Source: Ureibacillus sp. (GTDB lineage Bacteria > Bacillota > Bacilli > Bacillales_A > Planococcaceae). Taken from it: a stretch of DNA of 64,000 bases. Below are positions 39,251-47,637 of this stretch, piece by piece. Location of the stretch: contig JAPSJC010000004.1 in the NCBI GenBank assembly GCA_031178355.1, positions 1 to 64,000 on the forward strand, written 5' to 3'. Under the pieces are notes generated by a model. It was not told where the DNA came from, did no database searches, and worked only from the letters and a program-made list of their open reading frames with translations. Made by a program: the position numbers and the translations under genes. Each line of letters starts with the position of its first letter. The stretch's first letter is position 1.

Positions 39251-39925
39251 GTGCTAAACAAAATTTATGATTGGGTCGATGAGCGCTTAGATATTACACC
39301 AATTTGGCGTGATATTGCCGACCATGAAGTGCCAGAGCACGTTAACCCTGCACATCACTTTTCTGCATTCGTTTACTGTTTCGGCGGATTAACATTCTTT
39401 GTTACAGTTATTCAGATTTTATCCGGTATGTTTTTAACTATGTATTACGTGCCAGACGTAGAGAATGCATGGAAATCAGTTTATTATTTACAAAACGAAG
39501 TTGCTTTCGGTGAAATCGTTCGTGGTATGCACCACTGGGGAGCTTCATTAGTTATCGTAATGATGTTCTTACATACGCTTCGTGTATTCTTCACAGGTTC
39601 ATATAAGAAACCTCGTGAGTTAAACTGGATTGTGGGCGTTTTAATTTTCTGTGTAATGTTAGGCTTAGGGTTCACAGGATATTTACTTCCTTGGGACATG
39701 AAAGCGTTGTTTGCAACGAAAGTAGGTATTGAGATTGCTGCATCTGTACCGTTTATAGGGGAATTAATTAAAATCCTATTAGCAGGTGATGCTGAAATTA
39801 TCGGTGCACAAACGTTAACTCGTTTCTTTGCAATTCACGTATTCTTCTTACCTGCTGCCTTATTTGCATTACTAGCAGCACACTTTATCATGATTCGTAG
39901 ACAAGGTATTTCTGGACCTCTATGA
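39251..39925 (+). CDS. qcrB: Menaquinol:cytochrome c reductase, cytochrome b subunit
   Basis: This 224-residue membrane subunit of cytochrome b6 type has four helices and two haem b groups. The His pairs sit in GMHHWGASLVIVMMFLHTLR and in the segment near FFAIHVFFLPAALFALLAAH. The start is GTG 39251 after TTAGGGGG. The split b6/subunit IV arrangement, with the rest fused to cytochrome c in QcrC, is typical of Bacillus. Confidence 0.97.
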   Translation: MLNKIYDWVDERLDITPIWRDIADHEVPEHVNPAHHFSAFVYCFGGLTFFVTVIQILSGMFLTMYYVPDVENAWKSVYYLQNEVAFGEIVRGMHHWGASLVIVMMFLHTLRVFFTGSYKKPRELNWIVGVLIFCVMLGLGFTGYLLPWDMKALFATKVGIEIAASVPFIGELIKILLAGDAEIIGAQTLTRFFAIHVFFLPAALFALLAAHFIMIRRQGISGPL

Positions 39926-39967
39926 TTCAAACAATGTCTTTTATGATTTTCTAAAGGAGGGGACACT

Positions 39968-40762
39968 ATGCAACGCGGAAAAGGGATGAAGTTCGTTGGG
40001 GATTCACGTGTTACGTTAAATAACCGTATGGTGAATCAACCAAAAGATTATTCCGAGTATCCTGGTAAAACAGAAGCATTCTGGCCAGATTTCTTATTAA
40101 AAGAATGGATGGTAGGAGCTGTTTTCTTAATCGGGTATCTGTTGTTAACTGTTGCGCATCCATCACCACTTGAGGCTCCGGCGGATCCAACAAATGCTTC
40201 ATATATACCATTACCTGACTGGTACTTCTTATTCTTGTACCAATTATTAAAATACACTTATGCTTCAGGTCCTTATAATGTTATCGGTGCAATTGTTGTA
40301 CCAGGTCTAGCGGTCGGTGCATTAATGCTAATGCCGTTCTTAGATCAAGGACCAGAGCGTCGTCCATCAAAACGACCAATTCCAACTTTACTTATGATTT
40401 TAGCAATAGCTGGAATGTTCTATTTAACTTGGGAATCTGTAGTAAATCATGACTGGGAAGCTGCAAAAGCACAAGGTGCTATTACAGATAAGCACTTAGG
40501 TTTACTTCCTAATGTTGAAGTTGATGAAACTGCACCAGGTTATGAAATTTATCAAGCCCAAGCTTCATGTATTGGTTGTCACGCGGCTGACTTCACTGGA
40601 GCTGGAGGACCAATGTTACTAGGAAACGAACTAACTGCTGAAGAAGCTGCAGAAGTTATTAAAAACGGACGTGGCGGAATGCCAGCAGGTGCTTTCCAAG
40701 GTACTGATGAAGAACTTCAACAATTAGCTGAGTTCATCGCAAGTTTAAAAGAAGCTGAATAA
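39968..40762 (+). CDS. qcrC: Menaquinol:cytochrome c reductase, cytochrome b/c subunit
   Basis: This 264-residue fusion has an N-terminal subunit-IV-like part with about three membrane helices (about 40-165) and a C-terminal cytochrome c domain (about 185-264). The haem c site is CIGCH, with a probable Met ligand in GGMPAGAF. It passes electrons from the bc core toward cytochrome c oxidase. The ribosome site is AAAGGAGGGG. It completes the qcrABC operon. Confidence 0.97.
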   Translation: MQRGKGMKFVGDSRVTLNNRMVNQPKDYSEYPGKTEAFWPDFLLKEWMVGAVFLIGYLLLTVAHPSPLEAPADPTNASYIPLPDWYFLFLYQLLKYTYASGPYNVIGAIVVPGLAVGALMLMPFLDQGPERRPSKRPIPTLLMILAIAGMFYLTWESVVNHDWEAAKAQGAITDKHLGLLPNVEVDETAPGYEIYQAQASCIGCHAADFTGAGGPMLLGNELTAEEAAEVIKNGRGGMPAGAFQGTDEELQQLAEFIASLKEAE

Positions 40763-40777
40763 TAAATTTCTTTTAAT

Positions 40778-40812
40778 AAAGAGAGTCGGGAAACTGACTC
40801 TCTTTCATTTTA
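40778..40812 (+). terminator. Terminator after qcrC
   Basis: Arms AAAGAGAGTC (40778-40787) and GACTCTCTTT (40796-40805), then CATTTT. Confidence 0.8.
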
Positions 40813-40939
40813 ATTAATTTGTGGGCAATTCATTACTAAATTGATTTATTCTTTTGTAGAATATTGAATACATAAAAATCTTTACTATACATATATTCAT
40901 GATTTTATTATTTATGACATAAAATAAAGGAGAAAATTT

Positions 40940-41536
40940 ATGAATTTGCTAACACAAATATGGTACCTGTTAACCCATCGTTCTTTTTTATTATTGCTTT
41001 TAATCGTCAATGTTTTTGGTACAATTTATGGTTATATTTGGTATCAGTCGCAGTTTGCAATTACTGAACCTCAGTTTTTACTTTTTGTTCCTGATAGCCC
41101 CACTGCAAGTTTATTTTTCTCAATTGCAATTATTGGATGGTTGTTTGGAAAAAACTTTAAATTAATAGAAGCCTTGGCTCTTATCACTTTAGTGAAATAT
41201 GGACTATGGGCTGTTGTAATGAATTTATTAACATTAAATGAGATTGGTGATATTGGGCCACTGGGGTGGATGTTAGTAATTTCACATTTTATGATGGCCG
41301 TTGAAGCGATTATTTATATTGGAAAATATCGCTACACGTATGTGCATATAATAATCGCAGCAATATGGACCTTGCACAATGATGTGATTGACTATGTGTA
41401 TGGTCAGATGCCTATCTACCAAGTTATAACTAATTATCCTCATCATATTGGTTATTTCACTTTTTGGCTATCGATTGCTTGTATCGGAATTGCGTTTTTT
41501 GCACATAACAGGAAAGAATATTTGCGAAAACTATAA
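40940..41536 (+). CDS. ypjA: YpjA, DUF1405 membrane protein
   Basis: This 198-residue integral membrane protein has about six helices, with the family patterns NVFGTIYGYIWYQSQ and PDSPTASLFF. The function is unknown. It follows qcrABC as in B. subtilis, which hints at an electron-transport or membrane link but proves nothing. The ribosome site is AAAGGAG. Confidence 0.88.
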   Translation: MNLLTQIWYLLTHRSFLLLLLIVNVFGTIYGYIWYQSQFAITEPQFLLFVPDSPTASLFFSIAIIGWLFGKNFKLIEALALITLVKYGLWAVVMNLLTLNEIGDIGPLGWMLVISHFMMAVEAIIYIGKYRYTYVHIIIAAIWTLHNDVIDYVYGQMPIYQVITNYPHHIGYFTFWLSIACIGIAFFAHNRKEYLRKL

Positions 41537-41590
41537 ATTATTATTAAAATTAAATTATATTAATTCTTTAAATAGAAAGGGAGAGAATAA

Positions 41591-42268
41591 TTGACCACAC
41601 TTATTTACTTCTTAATTATTCTACTATTACCGATTTACGCTCAATTAAAAGTAAAGAGTACGTATCGTAAGTTTTCTCAAGTTCCAGCTACAAAAGGGAT
41701 GACAGGAGCGCAAGTTGCAAGAATGATTCTAGATCATCATGGATTATATGATGTACGTGTTGTACCAACACAAGGTGTCTTATCGGACCATTATAATCCT
41801 GCTACAAAAACAGTCGCATTATCAGAAGATAATTATTATAATTCTTCACTTGCTGGTACTGCTGTTGCTGCTCACGAAGTTGGACATGCGATTCAACATA
41901 AAGAAGCATATTCATTTCTAACTTTACGTTCTAAATTAGTGCCAGTTGCAAGTATTTCATCTAACATGTCTTGGGTATTTGTTTTAATTGGTATATTTGC
42001 TCAGGCTTCTGGTTTCTTATTATTAGGAATTGTTTTACTTGCTGCAGGTGTTTTATTCCAAATTGTTACTTTACCAGTTGAATTTGACGCTTCAAAACGA
42101 GCTATGAATGAAGTAGTCTCGCTTGGTATTATTAATAACAACGAAGAACGTAGTGCTAAAAAAGTATTAAATGCAGCAGCAATGACTTATGTTGCAGCAG
42201 CAGCTGTAGCTGTTCTTGAATTGGTTCGTTTAATACTTATTTATACTGGAATGAGATCTGAAGATTAA
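41591..42268 (+). CDS. Membrane zinc metallopeptidase (YugP-like)
   Basis: This 225-residue membrane protein has the zinc-binding motif AAHEVGHAIQH (HExxH), typical of the Zn_peptidase_2 / YugP family. It has an N-terminal helix and three further helices around the metal site. The substrate is unknown. TTG 41591 follows AAAGGGAGAG. In B. subtilis ypjB is in this position and yugP lies elsewhere, so this marks the start of a lineage-specific block. Confidence 0.88.
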   Translation: MTTLIYFLIILLLPIYAQLKVKSTYRKFSQVPATKGMTGAQVARMILDHHGLYDVRVVPTQGVLSDHYNPATKTVALSEDNYYNSSLAGTAVAAHEVGHAIQHKEAYSFLTLRSKLVPVASISSNMSWVFVLIGIFAQASGFLLLGIVLLAAGVLFQIVTLPVEFDASKRAMNEVVSLGIINNNEERSAKKVLNAAAMTYVAAAAVAVLELVRLILIYTGMRSED

Positions 42269-42315
42269 ATTAATATTTTACAAAACCAAATCAAAAGATT
42301 CGGTTTCAGTGTGTC

Positions 42316-42366
42316 GACAAAATACCTCGAGAGTTACACCTCTCGAGGTATTTTGTCTTTTTTTTA
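42316..42366 (+). terminator. Very strong hairpin terminator after the metallopeptidase
   Basis: Perfect 18-bp arms (42316-42333 and 42340-42357) with a 6-base loop are followed by nine T. Confidence 0.9.
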
Positions 42367-42432
42367 ATGTTATTAATTTATTAACTACAACTGAATTCTA
42401 TGTTATACGTCTCTGCAAGATGAATAAATCTC

Positions 42433-42579
42433 ATTTTATGCAGTTGATATGAGTCGATAGGAGTGGAAGGTGTGGAGACTCCTACGGGAACAGCACGAGC
42501 CGAAGCACCCGGACTTAGAGTAGCGAGGGAAGGCTGAGCCGTGCCCGTGAAAAGCGAAGCGCCTGTAACGGAAATCAAC
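42433..42579. repeat. GC-rich intergenic repeat of Bacillaceae type
   Basis: This 147-base island is clearly richer in GC than its AT-rich surroundings. It begins GTTGAT and ends ATCAAC, and contains GGAGACTCCTACGGGAACAG and GCGCCTGTAACGGAAATCAAC-like segments. The pattern matches, from memory, a short repeat scattered in many Bacillaceae genomes (GAGACTCCTGCGGGA, then GCCTGGAGCGGAAATC). It has complementary segments suggesting a folded RNA or DNA. The copy number here cannot be judged from one window. Confidence 0.6.
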
Positions 42580-42632
42580 AATTTCTATAAGTATTGTTTA
42601 AAGTGAAAACTGCAAACAATCTTATATATAAT

Positions 42633-42679
42633 TCTTTGAGTTTGTCTACAGTCTGAAACCGACTCAAAGAGTCTTTTTT
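42633..42679 (+). terminator. Hairpin terminator at the right end of the element
   Basis: TCTTTGAGT (about 42633-42641) pairs with ACTCAAAGA (42662-42670), followed by GTCTTTTTTT. Confidence 0.65.
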
Positions 42680-42763
42680 TATTGAACTAGCTTGGAAATG
42701 AGGGGTACATCAAATTTCATTATTCCTATTAATTTATTAATTGTTTAAGTTATTTTCACAATT

Positions 42764-42791
42764 TTGACACAAAACTTAAATCTAATTTAAT
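42764..42791 (+). promoter_or_regulatory. Promoter for the PQQ dehydrogenase gene
   Basis: A perfect TTGACA (42764-42769), a 16-base spacer and TTTAAT (42786-42791). Downstream, short direct repeats (CTAATTTAA, CTAACTTAA) could be a regulator site. Confidence 0.5.
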
Positions 42792-42875
42792 AAATTTAGA
42801 CCTAACTTAATAGAATAAGGTAAGTAGATACGGGTAATAACGTACTACATGAAATGATTTTAAAGGGGGGAAATT

Positions 42876-45089
42876 ATGAAATTTAGCGCTGGAAAAGTCA
42901 TTCTTTTTGCGTTTATAACAATTGTCGTAATTGTTGGTCTAGCGTTTTACGCAGGTGTACTAACCATGTCATCATTTAAAGATTATGTAGTGGAAAATGA
43001 ATCGAAAACATTAGTTATTTCACCATCGAGTGAACAAGAAGAAAATAGTGAGGCTAAACCAGTAAAAAGCCCAAGTCAACCAGATATTAAAGTTGAGCTA
43101 GCAAACAAAGAATGGGGATTTCATGGTGGGGATTTTTATAACAGACGTTTCTCAACATTGGAACAGGTTAATCTTAACACGATACAAGATCTAAAACCCC
43201 AATGGGTAACAAGTTTAGGTGCAAGTTTAGAGATGAAGTTTTCGGGTGAGGCAACGCCTATTGTTGTAGATGGTGTTATGTATATTGCTACAGCTGAAAA
43301 TGATGTCTTAGCACTTGATGCAAAAACAGGAGAAAAAATTTGGGAGTACCGTCCGGAGATTGAGGAAAAACTTGATACAGTTTGTTGTGGTTGGACGACG
43401 CGTGGAGTAACTGTAGGAGAAGGACTGGTATTCGCCGGGTTGTTAGATGCTAGACTCGTAGCGTTAGATCAAGAAACTGGAGAAGTCGTTTGGGAAACAG
43501 AAGTAGCGGATTGGGAAGAGGGCTATACAATCACAAGTGCTCCACTTTATTATAACGGAAAAGTTTATACAGGTGTATCCGGTGGTGAATATGGTATCCG
43601 TGGTCGAATTATGGCTTACGATGCAGAATACGGTCATGAAGTGTGGAGATGGTATACAATCCCTACACCTTATGAGGAAAACGGGGATAGTTGGCCGGAT
43701 GATGAACATAAAAATTGGTTACATGGTGGAGCTCCGGTTTGGAATACACCTGCTGTTGATCCTGAATTAGGAACAATTTATTTTGTAACCGGTAACACTG
43801 CACCGGATTTAGACGGTAGTAAGCGTGAAGGTGACAATTTGTATTCAAATTCTATTGTTGCACTTAATGCAGAAAGTGGAGAATATATTTGGCATTTCCA
43901 ACAAGTACATCATGATATTTGGGATTTAGACCCAACAAATCCAGTCATATTATTTGATGTTGAAATTGATGGAGAAATGAGAAAGGCATTAGGAGAAGCA
44001 GGAAAAACTGGATGGATCTATTTCTTAGATCGAGTTACGGGTGAGCCTTTAATTGGAATTGAGGAAAAACCTGTTCCTCAACTTGAAGAACAAAAAACCT
44101 CGCCAACTCAACCATTCCCAATTGGGGATTCATTCGTCCCTCAAGAAGTTACAGAAGAAGATATCAAACGTGATTTAGATGAAGATTTTGAAGGCGAAAT
44201 AGGTTCGATTTTTACTCCTTTCTGGGATGAACCACTAACGTTAAAACCAAGTGCTTTTGGAGGTGCAAACTGGCCACCATCGGCATATTCACCTGAAACG
44301 GAATACTTTTATGTGCTAGGTACGGATGCATATATTGCTTTAACAAGACAAGATGAGGATGCTTATGAAGAAGGAGGTATGTGGATAGGTAGTATTTTTG
44401 TACCTGTTAGTGATGCACCGGTCCGTGGTACGATTACAGCGATGGATGTAAAAACAAATACCATTGCATGGCAAGTAGTATGGGATGCGAATGCCTATTC
44501 AGGTGTATTAGCAACTGCAGGTGATTTAGTATTTGTAGGACATAATGACGGTAGGTTAATCGCGTTTAACGCAATGACTGGCAAAGAGGTATGGAGCTAT
44601 AAAATGGATGCAGGTGCTAATGCACCTTCTGTAACCTATGAAATTGATGGAGAACAGTATATTTCAATATTTGCTGCAGGTAATTCACTTGCGGGTTCTG
44701 TACATGGAGATAAAGTATACACATTCAAGTTAGATGGTACTTGGGATGGAAAAGTGACGGATGCTTCAGAGTCCAACCCAGGTAAAAGTACTGAACCAGA
44801 TACAGATTCGGATGAAGATTCAAACGAAACAGTAAGCGCTGATCCTTATGCAGAAGGAATATCGATTTACGCAGCAAATTGTCTATCATGTCATGGTGAT
44901 ATGGGGGCTAATGGTCATAATGGGCCAAACTTACAGCTAAGTGAATTTGCGGAAAATTATGATAACGTTGTAGAACGAATAAAAAATGGTGGAACAACCA
45001 TGCCCGCATTTAATAATTTACTAACAGATGAAGAAATTGATGCTGTTACAAAATATATTAATGAAATAATAACAAAAGCAGATGAATAA
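42876..45089 (+). CDS. Membrane-anchored PQQ-dependent alcohol-type dehydrogenase fused to cytochrome c
   Basis: This 737-residue quinohaemoprotein has an N-terminal membrane anchor (about 8-30), an eight-bladed PQQ propeller (about 75-620) and a C-terminal cytochrome c (about 650-737). Visible PQQ-enzyme features are the vicinal cysteines Cys170-Cys171, GGEYGIRG (Glu238), GNTAP (Asn307), and HHDIWDLD with Asp350 and Asp352. Haem c attaches at CLSCH (669-673), and the Met of TTMPAF (about 709) is a likely ligand. It would oxidise an alcohol or aldehyde outside the cell and hand electrons to the respiratory chain. No PQQ synthesis genes are present here. It has its own promoter and terminator. 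Confidence 0.88.
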   Translation: MKFSAGKVILFAFITIVVIVGLAFYAGVLTMSSFKDYVVENESKTLVISPSSEQEENSEAKPVKSPSQPDIKVELANKEWGFHGGDFYNRRFSTLEQVNLNTIQDLKPQWVTSLGASLEMKFSGEATPIVVDGVMYIATAENDVLALDAKTGEKIWEYRPEIEEKLDTVCCGWTTRGVTVGEGLVFAGLLDARLVALDQETGEVVWETEVADWEEGYTITSAPLYYNGKVYTGVSGGEYGIRGRIMAYDAEYGHEVWRWYTIPTPYEENGDSWPDDEHKNWLHGGAPVWNTPAVDPELGTIYFVTGNTAPDLDGSKREGDNLYSNSIVALNAESGEYIWHFQQVHHDIWDLDPTNPVILFDVEIDGEMRKALGEAGKTGWIYFLDRVTGEPLIGIEEKPVPQLEEQKTSPTQPFPIGDSFVPQEVTEEDIKRDLDEDFEGEIGSIFTPFWDEPLTLKPSAFGGANWPPSAYSPETEYFYVLGTDAYIALTRQDEDAYEEGGMWIGSIFVPVSDAPVRGTITAMDVKTNTIAWQVVWDANAYSGVLATAGDLVFVGHNDGRLIAFNAMTGKEVWSYKMDAGANAPSVTYEIDGEQYISIFAAGNSLAGSVHGDKVYTFKLDGTWDGKVTDASESNPGKSTEPDTDSDEDSNETVSADPYAEGISIYAANCLSCHGDMGANGHNGPNLQLSEFAENYDNVVERIKNGGTTMPAFNNLLTDEEIDAVTKYINEIITKADE

Positions 45090-45096
45090 TTAAAAA

Positions 45097-45130
45097 AAGT
45101 GGTTTGGCAGTTCTGCCAAACCACTTATTT
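45097..45130. terminator. Bidirectional terminator between the PQQ enzyme and ypjC
   Basis: Perfect 14-bp arms (45097-45110 and 45113-45126) are flanked by A-run and T-run, suiting both convergent genes. Confidence 0.9.
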
Positions 45131-45131
45131 T

Positions 45132-45974
45132 TTATTCATCAATTCTAAATCCTTCTCCGGTTACATCTCTAACATCTGAAATCGTTACAAACGCATACGG
45201 ATCAACTTTTCGAATCATAGTTTTTAATCGAACGATTTCATTTCGACTGACGATACAGTATAATACGTCTTTAGATTGTTTCGTATAATGACCGTATCCA
45301 TGGAAAACGGTAACTCCTCTTTCCATTTCGTTTGTAATATATTCTGCAATCTCATCTGGATTATTTGAAATAATTAAAGCTGCTTTTGCTGAGTACGCCC
45401 CTTCTTGAACCATGTCAATTACTCTTGCCCCCAAATACACAGCAACTAAAGTATACATCATAGATCTTTCATCTAAGAAAGTTATTAATGAGACAATTAA
45501 AACAAATGCGTCAAAGATGAACATTGTTTTACCCATACTCCAACCAAAATACTTCTGAACAAGTCGTGCAATAATGTCCACGCCGCCAGTTGTTCCACCG
45601 ACACGGAAAATGATACCTAAACCGACACCAACGAAAACACCTGCAAATAACGCAGCCAAGAACAGATCATTCTGTAAATGCATTTGATATTCGTATATTT
45701 GAAAAATTTTCAAGAATATTGAAACTGCAAAAGTACCTATTAACGTATAAACAAATTGTTTACGGCCAAGTAGTTTCCATCCTAAGATAAACATTGGAAT
45801 ATTTAAGATAATATTTAATAGTGCAGGGTCCCAATTTAGTGTAAAATAAAGTATCAACGTAATACCACTAAATCCGCCTTCCCCGAGACCGTTTTGCATA
45901 TTAAAGTGTACAAAACCGAAACTATAAATTGCAGCGCCAATAAGTATTCCGATTATTTCTTTTGTATATTTCAT
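45132..45974 (-). CDS. ypjC: YitT-family membrane protein (YpjC-like)
   Basis: This 280-residue protein has five or six membrane helices in the N-terminal 200 residues (FGFVHFNMQNGLGEGGFSG and RVGGTTGGVDIIARL are family patterns) and a soluble C-terminal DUF2179 domain (about 215-275, TVFHGYGHYTKQSKDVLYC). The transported substance, if any, is not known. The start at 45974 follows GGGGGCA. It lies upstream of dapB as in B. subtilis, but on the opposite strand from dapB. Confidence 0.9.
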   Translation of the reverse strand: MKYTKEIIGILIGAAIYSFGFVHFNMQNGLGEGGFSGITLILYFTLNWDPALLNIILNIPMFILGWKLLGRKQFVYTLIGTFAVSIFLKIFQIYEYQMHLQNDLFLAALFAGVFVGVGLGIIFRVGGTTGGVDIIARLVQKYFGWSMGKTMFIFDAFVLIVSLITFLDERSMMYTLVAVYLGARVIDMVQEGAYSAKAALIISNNPDEIAEYITNEMERGVTVFHGYGHYTKQSKDVLYCIVSRNEIVRLKTMIRKVDPYAFVTISDVRDVTGEGFRIDE

Positions 45975-46165
45975 TTTTTGCCCCCATTCTGGACTATAAA
46001 AAATCATAGAATCAATTATTATTATTATGTTTTACTTTTCATCTTTTGACAACAGTATGTCAAATTATATAGGATGTTATAAGGAAGTGTAGTAATGTCC
46101 CGAAAAATAGTACATAAATATTAAACAAGAGTAAACACCGTTTTACAAGAAAGGGAGAAAATATA

Positions 46166-46963
46166 ATGACAATTAGAGTAGCAATAGCAGGTGCAAGAGG
46201 AAGAATGGGTTCAGAAGCTGTAAAAGCTGTTAGCAAACGAGATGGAATGGAATTAGTAGCAGCATTAGATTATAAACACGTTGGTGACAGTTTATCTGAA
46301 CTAGAAATGTTCCCCCACGATTTAAACATACCTATTTTTACAAACTTAACCCACTTAATTGAAGATACTAGACCGGATGTGTTAATTGACCTAACAAATC
46401 CTCAATCTGTTTATGAACATACAAAAGAAGCTCTATTACATAACGTAAGGCCAGTTGTAGGTACTACAGGATTTACAGATGAACAGTTAAATGAACTCAA
46501 AAATCTTGCCAAAACGCACAAAGTAGGGTGTATTATCGCACCAAATTTCGCCATTGGAGCTATTTTAATGATGAAATTTGCCAGAGAAGCAGCAAAATAT
46601 TTACCAGACGTTGAAATTATTGAATTGCATCATGATCGAAAATTAGATGCACCTTCAGGTACAGGACTGAAAACTGCTCAATTAATTGCTGAAGTTCGAA
46701 ACGAGAAGAAACAAGGACATCCGAATGAAAAAGAAACATTACAGGGAGCACGTGGGGCTGATTATGAAGGCTTGCGAATTCACTCAGTTCGTTTACCTGG
46801 ATTAGTTGCACATCAAGAAGTATTATTTGGTGGAGATGGACAACTTCTTACAATACGACATGATTCGTATAATCGTGAGTCATTTATGAGTGGCGTTTTA
46901 TTTTGTGTTGAAGCAGTAATGACTATCGAAGATTTAGTATATGGTCTTGAGAACCTAATATAA
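46166..46963 (+). CDS. dapB: 4-hydroxy-tetrahydrodipicolinate reductase
   Basis: DapB makes tetrahydrodipicolinate with NAD(P)H in the lysine and diaminopimelate pathway, which also feeds dipicolinate for spores. The 265-residue protein has the nucleotide-binding GARGRMGSEAV and the catalytic ELHHDRKLDAPSGTGLKTA. The ribosome site is AAAGGGAG. ypjD, which precedes dapB in B. subtilis, is absent. Confidence 0.97.
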   Translation: MTIRVAIAGARGRMGSEAVKAVSKRDGMELVAALDYKHVGDSLSELEMFPHDLNIPIFTNLTHLIEDTRPDVLIDLTNPQSVYEHTKEALLHNVRPVVGTTGFTDEQLNELKNLAKTHKVGCIIAPNFAIGAILMMKFAREAAKYLPDVEIIELHHDRKLDAPSGTGLKTAQLIAEVRNEKKQGHPNEKETLQGARGADYEGLRIHSVRLPGLVAHQEVLFGGDGQLLTIRHDSYNRESFMSGVLFCVEAVMTIEDLVYGLENLI

Positions 46964-47039
46964 TTGCGAGCAATCATGAATTTTACAATTGACGATAATA
47001 TGAATCACTTCATAATTGACATAGAATGGAATGAAGAAG

Positions 47040-47444
47040 ATGAAAATTGCATTAATTGCCCACGATAAGAAAAAAGATAGTCTTGTTGAATTTGCTATTG
47101 CATATAAAGAAATATTACTACAACACGAGCTTTATGCTACAGGAACAACTGGGCAAAGAATCCAAGATGAGGTTGGCTTAAAACTTATTAGATTTCGTTC
47201 TGGACCATTAGGTGGCGATCAACAGATTGGCGCAATGATCGCAAATAACGACATGGATATGGTGTTTTTTTTCCGAGATCCATTAACTGCGCAGCCGCAT
47301 GAACCTGATGTTACAGCGCTTATTCGCCTTTGCGATGTTTATCATATCCCACTTGCTACTAATATGGGAACTGCAGAAATTCTTCTAAAAGGGTTAGAAG
47401 AAGGTTTAGTCGATTGGCGTTTAATCGCAGAGCGAAGAAAATAA
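47040..47444 (+). CDS. mgsA: Methylglyoxal synthase
   Basis: MgsA converts dihydroxyacetone phosphate to methylglyoxal, a bypass that relieves phosphate limitation in glycolysis. Motifs are [18 protein letters not shown] and the catalytic Asp region [14 protein letters not shown]. The start is taken as ATG 47040 because homologues begin [12 protein letters not shown] 47031 would add three residues, and neither has a strong ribosome site. It follows dapB by 76 bases. Confidence 0.95.
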   Translation: MKIALIAHDKKKDSLVEFAIAYKEILLQHELYATGTTGQRIQDEVGLKLIRFRSGPLGGDQQIGAMIANNDMDMVFFFRDPLTAQPHEPDVTALIRLCDVYHIPLATNMGTAEILLKGLEEGLVDWRLIAERRK

Positions 47445-47637
47445 CAAAATTGAAAGTACTGAAGTTTGTAAGCTTCTTACGGATGTATCCCATTGATTGA
47501 TTGTATATTCGTACGAATCCTAACAACTAATCAGTAAAGGTAATTTACTAAATGTATTTGATTAACATAGTTTTCCTTTTCGAAATATGGGGACTCATGG
47601 AAATTAAATAAATTAGTTAGAAAGGATGAAGCTTCGG

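Larger units (their letters stand above)
42300..42662. mobile_element. Element of about 363 bp with imperfect terminal inverted repeats (MITE-like)
   Basis: The ends 42300-42321 and 42641-42662 are inverted copies of one another, matching at 19 of 22 bases (core TCGGTTTCAG, TGT, GACAAA). Each end runs into a terminator-type hairpin. Between them lie an 18-bp perfect hairpin and the GC-rich repeat 42433-42579. No transposase frame is present. This could be a miniature transposable element or the relic of an insertion sequence. A pair of related convergent terminators is an alternative. Confidence 0.45.

Noticed and set aside
42381-42581. A reverse-strand open frame of 66 codons inside the GC-rich repeat
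   Set aside because: It lies wholly in the repeat, has no ribosome site, and its amino acid make-up is what a GC-rich non-coding repeat would give by chance.
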